NCBI RefSeq assembly: GCF_900105785.1
Contig: NZ_LT629799.1
Span: 2,604,001 to 2,668,000, forward strand
Length of the DNA stretch: 64,000 bases
Direction of reading: 5' to 3'
Source of the DNA: Microlunatus sagamiharensis
GTDB lineage: Bacteria; Actinomycetota; Actinomycetes; Propionibacteriales; Propionibacteriaceae
Part shown: positions 7,775 through 15,414 of the stretch, piece after piece
Layout: each line of letters begins with the position of its first letter
Numbering within the stretch: position 1 is the stretch's first letter
Program-made: the position numbers and the translations under genes
The notes under the pieces: generated by a model
Seen by the model: the letters and a program-made list of their open reading frames with translations, nothing else
What the model was told of the DNA's origin: nothing
Database searches by the model: none

Positions 7775-9181
7775 ATGAGCCTGACGAGCACCGCGAACGA
7801 GACCCTGGTCGAGCACGCCGACGCCGCGGTGACCGACCCGCAGCAGCCCGACGAGCCCACGACCGGGACGCCCTCCGACGGCCGCTCCAACGCCGAGGTC
7901 GGCGCCGACGACGCGTCGGTGGTCTTCCACTCCTGGTCCAAGCAGGGCGGGCTCAAGCCGCTCCCCCTCGCGGGCGGACGCGGCACCGAGGTCTGGGACC
8001 ACGACGGCAACCACTACCTCGACTTCTCCACCCAGCTGGTCTTCACCAACATGGGCCACCAGCACCCCAAGATCATCGCGGGCATCACCGAGCAGCTGAA
8101 CACGCTCGCCACCGTCGCCCCGGCCCACGGCAACGCGACGCGCGCCGAGGCGGCCCGGCTGATCCTGAAGCGTGCGCCGGAGGGCTTCGAGAAGGTCTTC
8201 TTCACCGCCGGCGGCGCCGACGCCAACGAGAACGCCATCCGGATGGCCCGCCTCGTCACCGGCCGCGACAAGGTGCTCTCGCGCTACCGCTCGTACCACG
8301 GCAACACGGGTGCGGCGATCGTCGCCACCGGCGACTGGCGCCGCATCCCCAACGAGTACGCGACCGGCCACGTCCACTTCTTCGGCCCGTTCCTCTACCG
8401 CAGCGAGTTCTGGGCGAGCAGTCCCGAGGAGGAGTGCGCCCGCGCGCTGCACCACCTCGAGCGGACCGTCCAGGCCGAGGGCCCGGAGTCGATCGCCGCC
8501 GTCCTGCTGGAGTCGGTGCCCGGCACCGCCGGGATCATGGTGCCGCCGCCCGGGTACCTCTCCGGCGTCCGGGCCATCTGCGACCGCTACGGGATCACGC
8601 TGATCCTCGACGAGGTGATGGCCGGCTTCGGGCGTACGGGTGAGTGGTTCGCCTTCGACGCGCACGACGTCAGGCCCGACCTGATCACCTTCGCCAAGGG
8701 CGTCAACTCCGGCTACGTCCCGGTCGGCGGCGTGATCATCTCCTCCGAGATCGCGCACGCCTTCGACGACCGCGTCTTCCCCGGCGGGCTCACCTACTCC
8801 GGGCACCCGCTCGCCGCGGGCAGCATCGTCGCGACGCAGCGCGCGATGGCCGAGGAGGGCGCGGTCGAGAACGCGAAGCGCATCGGCGCCGACGTCCTCG
8901 GGCCCGGGCTGGCCGAGCTCGGCGCCAAGCACGACGTCATCGGCGAGGTCCGTGGCACCGGCGTCTTCTGGGCGCTCGAGCTCGTGGCCGACCGCGAGAC
9001 CCGCGAGCCGCTGCCCGCGACGACCGTCGCGCGGCTCAAGTCCGACATCATCGGTCGCGGGCTGCTCCCCTTCGCCACCGACAACCGGATCCACGTCGTG
9101 CCGCCGATCAACGTCAGCGACGACGAGGTCGCCCGCGCCCTCGCGATCTACGACGAGGCGTTCACGGCCTTCCGCCCCTGA
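7775..9181 (+). CDS. Class III PLP-dependent aminotransferase
   Basis: A 468-residue fold type I aminotransferase of the omega-amino acid:pyruvate group. Visible marks are 'YRSYHGNT' (cofactor phosphate/ring contacts), 'LILDEVMAGFGRTG' with the cofactor Asp, and 'TFAKGVNSGYVPVGGV' with the Schiff-base Lys. The ATG at 7775 is preceded by GAGGA (7762-7766); in-frame codons further upstream would run through the operator-like palindrome. The acidic, low-complexity first 45 residues are longer than usual for the family. The substrate is unknown. The operator shared with the hydroxyproline regulon suggests a role in the same catabolic network. Confidence 0.85.
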   Translation: MSLTSTANETLVEHADAAVTDPQQPDEPTTGTPSDGRSNAEVGADDASVVFHSWSKQGGLKPLPLAGGRGTEVWDHDGNHYLDFSTQLVFTNMGHQHPKIIAGITEQLNTLATVAPAHGNATRAEAARLILKRAPEGFEKVFFTAGGADANENAIRMARLVTGRDKVLSRYRSYHGNTGAAIVATGDWRRIPNEYATGHVHFFGPFLYRSEFWASSPEEECARALHHLERTVQAEGPESIAAVLLESVPGTAGIMVPPPGYLSGVRAICDRYGITLILDEVMAGFGRTGEWFAFDAHDVRPDLITFAKGVNSGYVPVGGVIISSEIAHAFDDRVFPGGLTYSGHPLAAGSIVATQRAMAEEGAVENAKRIGADVLGPGLAELGAKHDVIGEVRGTGVFWALELVADRETREPLPATTVARLKSDIIGRGLLPFATDNRIHVVPPINVSDDEVARALAIYDEAFTAFRP

Positions 9182-9206
9182 GCCTCGCCCGTCCCGCTCG
9201 CACCCA

Positions 9207-9240
9207 CCGCCCGCCCCAGCCACCCGGCTCGGGCGGGCGG
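9207..9240. terminator. Bidirectional terminator hairpin
   Basis: Perfect 10-bp GC arms (CCGCCCGCCC at 9207-9216 with its complement at 9231-9240) and a 14-nt loop, between the convergent aminotransferase and OYE-type genes. There is only a weak T run after it. Confidence 0.55.
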
Positions 9241-9274
9241 TTCCGTCTCTCGCCTGACCAGGGGTGTCGGGTGA

Positions 9275-11338
9275 CTAGCCGGCGGCGACGGTCGCCGGCG
9301 GCTCGGCGGAGACCTCGGGCTTGGGCCAGCCGGCGCCGGCGCGGGCGCCCTCGGCCGCGGCGTCGAGCAGGTGGCGGGGCGCCAGGGCGTCACCGACCTT
9401 CACGATCTCCAGGCCCGGCCGCTCCCGGCGCAGCAGCTCGCTCAGCCGGTCGGCGGAGCGGCGTACGCCGGCGAGCACGACCAGGTCCACCCGGCCGGCG
9501 GGACGGACGAGGTCGGACTCGAGGTCGAGCAGCGACCAGGACGCGCCGTCGTGGGTCGGCACGACCGTGTCGACCAGCTCGATCCCGTGCTGCTTGAGGC
9601 GGCGGCGGACCCACCAGACCTGCGTGTCGTCGACCTCGGCCGCGACGGACGACAGGCTCGTGGCGATCCGTACGGTCCAGCCCACGTCCTCCAGGGCCTC
9701 GGCGGCCGTCGGGGCGACGAACCCGCCCTCGTCGTCCACGACCAGCGCGACCTGCCCCGGGCCGTCGGGCAGCGGTGTCTTGGCCACCACTGTGTCGGCG
9801 TCCACGACGGGCGTTGGCGCGCCCTCGACCCAGTCGGGCCAGCGCGGCACCGAACCCGTCGCCACCACGACGGCGTCGGGCTCGAGGGCGAGGACGTCGT
9901 CGACGCCCGGGTCCACGCCGAGGCGCACGTCGACCCCGGTGGCGACCAGCCGGCGCTCCAGCCACCGCAGGTAGAGGTCCCAGCGCTCGCGGCCCCTACG
10001 GGTCCCGGCGAGCGCCGCACGACCGCCGATCCGGTCACCGCGCTCGATCAGCGTGACCCGACGGCCCCGCTCGGCGGCCCGGTACGCCGCCTCGGCGCCC
10101 GCGACGCCGCCGCCGAGGACGACCATCCGCGGGGCGGTCGGCGCGTCGTCGGCCACGGCGGCCGACAGCTCGTCGACGTCGGGCTCGCGGATGCCGGGGT
10201 TGACCGAGCACCACATGGGCCGGCCCTGGTAGAGCCGTCCGATGCAGCCCTCGTTGAGGCTGATGCACGGTCGTGGGTCGCCGCCGGTGGCGGCGGTGAC
10301 GGGCATCGTCGGGTCCGCGATGAGTGCACGCGTCATGGCGACCAGGTCGACGCCGTTCTCGGTCAGCACCCGCTCGGCGGCGTCGACGTCGAGGACCCGC
10401 CCCGCGACCACGACGGGCACCCCGGTCTCGCGGCGCATCCGCCCGGCGTGCGCGCCGTTGGCGTTCTCGGGCACCGCATCGCCAGGGACGAAGACGGCGC
10501 TGGAGCGCATCGAGTAGCCGGTGCCGCCGGAGATGCTGAGCAGGTCCACCGCGCCGTCGGCGGTCAGCGCCCGCGCGACCTCCACCAGGTCGTCGTCGGT
10601 CATGCCGGTGCCCTCGCCCAGGCCGTGGTAGGCCGACATCCGGAACCCGACGACGAACTCCTCCGACGTCCACGCCCGCACCGAGGCCAGCACCTCCCGG
10701 CCGAACCGCAGCCGGTTGTCGAGGCTGCCGCCGTAGCGGTCGGTGCGGTCGTTGACGTTCGGGTCGTAGAACTGCTCGATCAGGTGGCCGCCGTGCGACG
10801 TCACCTCGGCGCCGTCCCAGCCCAGCTCCATGAGCCGGCGGGCGGCGTGGCCGAAGCGGTCGACGAGGACGCCGATCTCGGCCTCGGTCAGCACGGCCGG
10901 GACCTCGCGGTGCACCCCCTCGGGGAGGTCGGACGCCCCCTTCAGCGCGACGCCGGAGTAGAACGAGTTGCCCCGGCGGCCCATGTGGGTCATCTGCGAC
11001 ATGATCAGCGCACCGTGCTCGTGGACCCGGTCGGCGAGCTGGCGCAGCAGGTCGTCGTTGCGCGGGTCCCAGAGCGAGATGGAGCCGTACGACGCCGCGC
11101 TCTCGGGGTCGACCGACGCGGAGCCGAAGGTCATCACCAGCCCGACGCCGCCGGCCGCCTTGCGCACGTGGTAGTCCACCTCGGCCTGGGTCAGCAGCCC
11201 GTCGTGGCCCCACCCGGTGGAGTGCGGGGTCGAGGTGATCCGGTTGCGGACGGTCCGGCGCCCGAGCCGGACCGGGGAGAACAGGGTCGGCCAGCGCGTG
11301 GCACCGGGCGAGGTGGCGATGAGGTCGTGGACGGTCAC
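9275..11338 (-). CDS. OYE-type NADH:flavin oxidoreductase/demethylase fused to FAD/NAD(P) domain
   Basis: A 687-residue enzyme of the trimethylamine dehydrogenase / 2,4-dienoyl-CoA reductase group, which also holds N-methylproline and stachydrine demethylases. An N-terminal FMN barrel carries 'SHGGHLIEQFYDPNVNDRTD' (181-200). A cysteine region follows at 358-377. Then come a dinucleotide fold 'MVVLGGGVAGAEAAYRAAE' near 402-420 and a second nucleotide domain. The 4Fe-4S motif normally reads C-x2-C-x3-C-x11-C. Here Cys358, Cys365 and Cys377 are kept but the second position is Leu361, so only three ligands remain. The start is a GTG. It is divergent from a GntR regulator with a perfect 12-bp palindrome between them. 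A betaine- or N-methylproline-type substrate fits the neighbours but is unproven. Confidence 0.85.
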   Translation of the reverse strand: MTVHDLIATSPGATRWPTLFSPVRLGRRTVRNRITSTPHSTGWGHDGLLTQAEVDYHVRKAAGGVGLVMTFGSASVDPESAASYGSISLWDPRNDDLLRQLADRVHEHGALIMSQMTHMGRRGNSFYSGVALKGASDLPEGVHREVPAVLTEAEIGVLVDRFGHAARRLMELGWDGAEVTSHGGHLIEQFYDPNVNDRTDRYGGSLDNRLRFGREVLASVRAWTSEEFVVGFRMSAYHGLGEGTGMTDDDLVEVARALTADGAVDLLSISGGTGYSMRSSAVFVPGDAVPENANGAHAGRMRRETGVPVVVAGRVLDVDAAERVLTENGVDLVAMTRALIADPTMPVTAATGGDPRPCISLNEGCIGRLYQGRPMWCSVNPGIREPDVDELSAAVADDAPTAPRMVVLGGGVAGAEAAYRAAERGRRVTLIERGDRIGGRAALAGTRRGRERWDLYLRWLERRLVATGVDVRLGVDPGVDDVLALEPDAVVVATGSVPRWPDWVEGAPTPVVDADTVVAKTPLPDGPGQVALVVDDEGGFVAPTAAEALEDVGWTVRIATSLSSVAAEVDDTQVWWVRRRLKQHGIELVDTVVPTHDGASWSLLDLESDLVRPAGRVDLVVLAGVRRSADRLSELLRRERPGLEIVKVGDALAPRHLLDAAAEGARAGAGWPKPEVSAEPPATVAAG

Positions 11339-11399
11339 GGGCGGGCCCTTCGGACGCGGCGGGTCAGGACGAGCAGCAGGAGCAGCACCCCAACTCTAG

Positions 11400-11411
11400 A
11401 TGTGATCACAT
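11400..11411. promoter_or_regulatory. ATGTGATCACAT palindrome, candidate GntR operator
   Basis: A perfect 12-bp dyad midway between the divergent OYE-type gene and the GntR gene. Its T-G-T-G-A-T-C-A-C-A core fits the TNGTNNNACNA-like operators known for FCD-type GntR proteins. It probably controls both genes. Confidence 0.6.
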
Positions 11412-11445
11412 ATCAGAAGCAAGAGCGTCGGGGTACGCTGCGCAC

Positions 11446-12153
11446 ATGACCGCCCTGGCGCCACTCGGCGAGCCCACGCTCGTGACCGACCGTGTCTACG
11501 GGGCGATCCGCGAGGCGATCCGGTCCGGTGAGATCGGGGCCGGCGAGCGCTTGCGGCTGCGTGACCTCGCCGCGCGGCTGGGCACCAGCCCGATGCCGGT
11601 GCGCGAGGCGATCGGCCGCCTCGAGCAGAACGGACTCGTGGTGCGGGTCCCCCACCGCGGCGCGGTGGTCGCCGACCTCACGCCGACCGAGCTCGCCCAC
11701 GTCTACGCCACGCGGCTGCTGCTCGAGGTCGAGGCGACCCGGCTCGGCTGCGCGGCCGTGACGCCCGAGGACGTGGGCCGGATGCGCGCCGCGTACGACC
11801 GGATGCGTGAGGCGGTCGAGGACGGCCGTACCGGCGAGGCGCTGGACGCGGACGAGGAGCTGCTGTCGGTCCTCTACGCCGCGGGGGGCAACCCGGTGCT
11901 GCTCGGTCTCGTGGCGGACCTGTGGCAGCGCTGCCGCGCCTTCAAGCTGCTGGGCGCCGACGGCGCGGCCTCGGGCGGTCCGGACGACGGCGCGTGGGCG
12001 ACCCAGCGCCGCCTGCTCGAGGCGGTCGAGGCGCACGACGTGGAGGCCGCCGTGGCCGTCACCCGCGAGTCGCTCGAGTCGGCCCGGCGCCGGATCCGCG
12101 CCCTGCTCGCCGGTGCCGACGTCGAGCCGCTCACCCCACCCGCCGAGCGGTAG
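11446..12153 (+). CDS. GntR-family regulator with FCD effector domain
   Basis: A 235-residue protein. The N-terminal winged helix has 'VYGAIREAIRSGEIGAGERL' and the recognition helix 'LGTSPMPVREAIGRLEQNGLV' (about residues 45-65). It is followed by an all-helical FCD domain (about 90-225) that normally binds a small acid through a metal. The ATG is 34 bp from the ATGTGATCACAT palindrome. The gene is divergent from the OYE-type demethylase, which is probably its target. The stop codon lies inside the left arm of a 19-bp inverted repeat. Confidence 0.88.
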   Translation: MTALAPLGEPTLVTDRVYGAIREAIRSGEIGAGERLRLRDLAARLGTSPMPVREAIGRLEQNGLVVRVPHRGAVVADLTPTELAHVYATRLLLEVEATRLGCAAVTPEDVGRMRAAYDRMREAVEDGRTGEALDADEELLSVLYAAGGNPVLLGLVADLWQRCRAFKLLGADGAASGGPDDGAWATQRRLLEAVEAHDVEAAVAVTRESLESARRRIRALLAGADVEPLTPPAER

Positions 12154-12204
12154 GTTGCCGCGACTTCTGGGGCGAGAAACGCGCCGCAACCTACCGCTCG
12201 GCGG
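12140..12204. repeat. 65-bp imperfect palindrome with 19-bp perfect arms
   Basis: The arms 12140-12158 and 12186-12204 are perfect complements. The 27-nt centre continues the symmetry in part (CGCG...CGCG, TTCT...AGAA). It spans the GntR stop codon and ends 25 bp before the convergent SDR stop, so a bidirectional terminator is the simplest reading. The arm length is unusual for a terminator, and a mobile palindromic element is the alternative. Confidence 0.8.
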
Positions 12205-12228
12205 TCTTGGAGTCGGCGCTTCGGGCCG

Positions 12229-12990
12229 TCAGCGCACGTAGTCGGCGCCGGTCACGTCGATCGTCGCGCCGCTGGTGTGCGGCACGCGACCGGAGGCGAG
12301 GAAGGCGATCACCTCGGCGACGTCCTCCGGCGGGGTGATCTCGCCCATGGGCATCGACGCGGCCAGCGCGGCCGCGTCGGTCTCCGCCATCATGTCGGTG
12401 AGCACCCAGCCCGGCGCGACGTCGTAGGCGAGGATCCGGTCGCCCGCGAAGGCCCGCGCGATGCCCTTGGTCAGCGACTGCAGCCCGCCCTTCGCCGCCC
12501 CGTACGCGAGGTGGTCGGCGTCGTCGCCGCGGTGCGCGGCGCGGCTGGTGACGTTGACGACGATCCCGCCGGTGCCGGCCTCCCGCCAGGTGCGCACGGC
12601 GAGGCGGCACAGCTCGGCCGGCGCGAGCAGGTTGACCGTGAGGTTGTCGGCCCACCCGGAGGTCCAGGCGTCGTCGTCGTCCATCGGGGAGGCGAGGTAG
12701 ATCCCGGCGTTGTTGACGAGCACGTCGACGTGGCCGCGCCAGGCGAGCGCCTGCTCCCACAGCCGCGCGGGCTCGCCCGGCTGGGCCAGGTCGGCGGCGA
12801 CCACGTGGACGCGGCCCTCCTCCGACGCGCTGCCCAGCTCCTCGGCCAGCCGGTCGGCGGCCTCGGCCGACGCGCGGTGGTGCAGCACGACGTGCGCGCC
12901 CTCGCGGTGCAGCGCCTGGACGGCGGCGCGGCCGATGCCCCGCGACCCTCCGGTGACCAGGACGACACGCTCGGCGGTGGGGGTGCTCAT
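12229..12990 (-). CDS. Short-chain dehydrogenase/reductase (SDR)
   Basis: A 253-residue classical SDR with the cofactor motif 'VTGGSRGIGRA' (residues 13-23), 'LVNNAGIY' near 91-98, and a catalytic 'YGAAKGG' preceded by 'VNVTSRA'. Start ATG with AGGAG upstream. It is the last gene of the hydroxyproline operon, 28 nt after another SDR. The substrate is not evident. Oxidation or reduction of a hydroxylated side product of the pathway is an inference from position only. Confidence 0.85.
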   Translation of the reverse strand: MSTPTAERVVLVTGGSRGIGRAAVQALHREGAHVVLHHRASAEAADRLAEELGSASEEGRVHVVAADLAQPGEPARLWEQALAWRGHVDVLVNNAGIYLASPMDDDDAWTSGWADNLTVNLLAPAELCRLAVRTWREAGTGGIVVNVTSRAAHRGDDADHLAYGAAKGGLQSLTKGIARAFAGDRILAYDVAPGWVLTDMMAETDAAALAASMPMGEITPPEDVAEVIAFLASGRVPHTSGATIDVTGADYVR

Positions 12991-13018
12991 GGACGCTCCT
13001 CGGGGTGGTGGTGCGGGC

Positions 13019-13801
13019 TCAGGCGACGGCCTGGGCGCCGGTGATCTCGACGGCCGCGCCGCAGAGGTAGGGCACCTCGTCGGAGGCGAGGAAGGCCACG
13101 AGGGCCGCGACCTCCTCGGGGTAGCCGACGCGGCCGTACGGCACGAGGGCGTCGAGGTCGGCCTTGGTGCGACCCGAGCGGGCCAGGTTGTCGGCCAGCA
13201 TCGGGGTCCAGACCTCGCCCGGGCAGACGGCGTTGACCCGGACGCCGGCCGGCGCGTAGTCGCGCGCCAGGCCCTGGGTGAGGGCGACCACCGCGGCCTT
13301 CGAGGTGTTGTAGGCGACGTGACCGGGCGCCGGGTGCAGGCCCCACTGCGACGCGGTGTTGACGATCGACCCGCGTCCGGCGGCGACCATGACCGGCAGC
13401 GCGGCCCGGCAGAGGTGGGCGATCGCGTCGACGTTCACGGCGAAGGTGAGGTCCCACTCCTCCGGGCTGACGTCGAGCAGCGCACCCCGCTTGTTGATCC
13501 CGGCGTTGTTGACGACGACGTCGAGCCGGTCGTGGTCGTTCACGACATCGTCCACCGCGGCCGCGCAGGCGGCCGCGTCGGTGAGGTCGAAGACCCGCGG
13601 CACCGCGCGACCGCCGGCCAGGACCAGGTCCTCGACCACGCGGCCCACGGCACCGGCGTCGAGGTCGGCGACCTGCACGACCGCGCCCTCGGCGGCCAGG
13701 CGGCGGGCGATGGCGGACCCGATCCCGCCGGCAGCACCGGTCACCAGGCAGACGCGGTCGACGAAGCGGCGGGCGGTCGAGGGCTGGGGTTCGAGGATCA
13801 C
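13019..13801 (-). CDS. Short-chain dehydrogenase/reductase (SDR)
   Basis: A 260-residue classical SDR: 'VTGAAGGIGSAI' (20-31), 'VVNNAGINKRG' near 96-106, the Ser of 'VNTASQWG', and catalytic 'YNTSKAA'. The GTG start directly abuts the TGA of the upstream aldehyde dehydrogenase, which indicates translational coupling. It differs clearly from its downstream SDR neighbour, so the two are not a recent duplication. Confidence 0.85.
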   Translation of the reverse strand: MILEPQPSTARRFVDRVCLVTGAAGGIGSAIARRLAAEGAVVQVADLDAGAVGRVVEDLVLAGGRAVPRVFDLTDAAACAAAVDDVVNDHDRLDVVVNNAGINKRGALLDVSPEEWDLTFAVNVDAIAHLCRAALPVMVAAGRGSIVNTASQWGLHPAPGHVAYNTSKAAVVALTQGLARDYAPAGVRVNAVCPGEVWTPMLADNLARSGRTKADLDALVPYGRVGYPEEVAALVAFLASDEVPYLCGAAVEITGAQAVA

Positions 13802-15283
13802 TCAGTGCTCCGGCGGCGTGAAGACGGTCCGGTGCCACGGCTTCGCCGCGACGCCGGTGAGGTCGAACATCACGTGCTTGACCACGGTGTAGTCCTCGAA
13901 GGAGTAGGTCGACATGTCCTTGCCGAAGCCCGACTCCTTCATCCCGCCGTGCGGCATCTCGCTGATGATCGGGATGTGGTCGTTGACCCACACGCAGCCG
14001 GCCCTGATCTCGCGGGTCGCCCGCAGCCCGCGGTAGAGGTCGCGGGTCCAGGCCGAGGCGGCGAGGCCGTACGGGGTGTCGTTGGCGAGCGTGATCGCCT
14101 CGTCGTCGGTGTCGAAGGGCAGCACCACGAGGACGGGACCGAAGATCTCGTCGCGCACGACCTCGCTCTGCGGGTCGGCGCCGGTGACCAGCGTCGGGGC
14201 GTAGTACGAGCCCCGGGCCAGCTCTCCGCCAGGAACCGTGCCGCCGACCACGACCTTCGCGTACGCACGGGAGCGCTCGACGACCGCGGCGATCCGGTCG
14301 CGGTGCGCCGTGCTGATCACCGGACCGAGGTCGGTCGCCGGGTCGGCGGTCGGGCCGAGCCGGACGGCGGCGAACAGGTCGGCGACGCCGGCCACGAAGG
14401 CGTCGTGCAGCGAGCGGTGGACGATCGCCCGGGTCGCGGCCGTGCAGTCCTGCCCGGTGTTGATCAGGCTCGCCGCCACTGCGCCCTGGACCGCCGCGTC
14501 GAGGTCGGCGTCGTCGAACACCACGAACGGAGCCTTGCCCCCGAGCTCGAGGTGCACGCGCTTGGCGCTGGTCGCCGCGGCCTCGAGCACCGTGCGACCG
14601 ACCTTGGTCGAGCCCGTGAACGACACCATGTCGACCTGGGGGTGGCGCAGCAGGGGTGCGCCGCAGTCGGCGCCGGTCCCGGTGACGACGTTGAGCACCC
14701 CGTCGGGCATGCCGGCCTGGGTGGCGAGCTCGGCGAGGCGGAGCGTGGTCAGCGGGGTGAGCTCGGACGGCTTGAGCACGATGGTGTTGCCCGCCGCGAC
14801 GGCGGGCAGGACCTTCCACCCGGCCATCTGCAGCGGGTAGTTCCAGGGCGCGATCGAGCCGACGACGCCGACCGCCTCGCGGCGGATCGAGCTCGTGTGG
14901 TCGGGCGAGTACTCCGCGGTGGCCTGGCCCTCGAGCGTCCGCGCGGCACCGGCGAAGAACGCCGCGTTGTCGACCGTGCCCGGCACGTCGAACTCGCGCG
15001 CCAGCCGGATCGGCTTGCCCGCCTGCCGGCTCTCGGTCTGCGCCAGGTCCTCGGCCTCGGCCTCGAGGAGGCCGGCGAGCCGCTGCAGCACGGCCGAGCG
15101 CTCCCCCGGCGTCGCGCCCGACCAGGCCGGGAACGCCGCCCGCGCCGCAGCCACGGCCGCATCGACGTCCTCGGCCCCGGCGAGGCTGATCTCGGCGACG
15201 ACTTCGCCGTTCGAGGGGTCGCGGACGAGGTCGCGCGCCGTGCCGAGCGCCTCGCGGCGCTTCCCGTCGATGTACTGGCTCAC
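13802..15283 (-). CDS. Aldehyde dehydrogenase (probable 2-oxoglutarate semialdehyde or aminobutyraldehyde dehydrogenase)
   Basis: A 493-residue NAD(P)+-dependent aldehyde dehydrogenase with 'APWNYPLQMAGWK', the glutamate motif 'HLELGGKAPFVVF', and catalytic Cys in 'NTGQDCTAATR'. The C-terminal 'SEMPHGGMKESGFGKDMS' and 'EYSPDHTSSIRR' closely resemble E. coli gamma-aminobutyraldehyde dehydrogenase (PatD). Its operon holds the epimerase, D-hydroxyproline dehydrogenase and DapA-like deaminase of hydroxyproline breakdown, whose last step needs a 2-oxoglutarate semialdehyde dehydrogenase. Context therefore argues for that role, while sequence resemblance points to aminobutyraldehyde. It is separated from the upstream epimerase by a large hairpin. 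Confidence 0.85.
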   Translation of the reverse strand: MSQYIDGKRREALGTARDLVRDPSNGEVVAEISLAGAEDVDAAVAAARAAFPAWSGATPGERSAVLQRLAGLLEAEAEDLAQTESRQAGKPIRLAREFDVPGTVDNAAFFAGAARTLEGQATAEYSPDHTSSIRREAVGVVGSIAPWNYPLQMAGWKVLPAVAAGNTIVLKPSELTPLTTLRLAELATQAGMPDGVLNVVTGTGADCGAPLLRHPQVDMVSFTGSTKVGRTVLEAAATSAKRVHLELGGKAPFVVFDDADLDAAVQGAVAASLINTGQDCTAATRAIVHRSLHDAFVAGVADLFAAVRLGPTADPATDLGPVISTAHRDRIAAVVERSRAYAKVVVGGTVPGGELARGSYYAPTLVTGADPQSEVVRDEIFGPVLVVLPFDTDDEAITLANDTPYGLAASAWTRDLYRGLRATREIRAGCVWVNDHIPIISEMPHGGMKESGFGKDMSTYSFEDYTVVKHVMFDLTGVAAKPWHRTVFTPPEH

Positions 15284-15313
15284 TGCTGCTCGCTCTCTCG
15301 TGATCGATCATCA

Positions 15314-15408
15314 GCGCCAACCCCTTCGGGGCCCTTCGACAAGCTCAGGGAGCGCTTCCTGAGCCAGCGCTCCCTGAGCTTGTCGAAGGGCCCGCAACGG
15401 GTTGGCGC
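15314..15408. repeat. 95-bp palindrome built on the CCTTCGACAAGCTCAGGG repeat
   Basis: Perfect 28-bp arms (15329-15356 and 15366-15393) around a 9-nt loop, with a further outer pair GCGCCAACCC/GGGTTGGCGC (15314-15323, 15399-15408). The core belongs to the same family as the copies near 22.0-22.3, 24.7 and 25.9 kb. It lies inside the hydroxyproline operon, between epimerase and aldehyde dehydrogenase, and could reduce or stabilise the downstream message. Confidence 0.9.
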
Positions 15409-15414
15409 AACGCC

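Noticed and set aside
15301-15310. TGATCGATCA palindrome upstream of the aldehyde dehydrogenase
   Set aside because: Ten-base palindromes are expected dozens of times in a window of this size, and it does not match either GntR operator.
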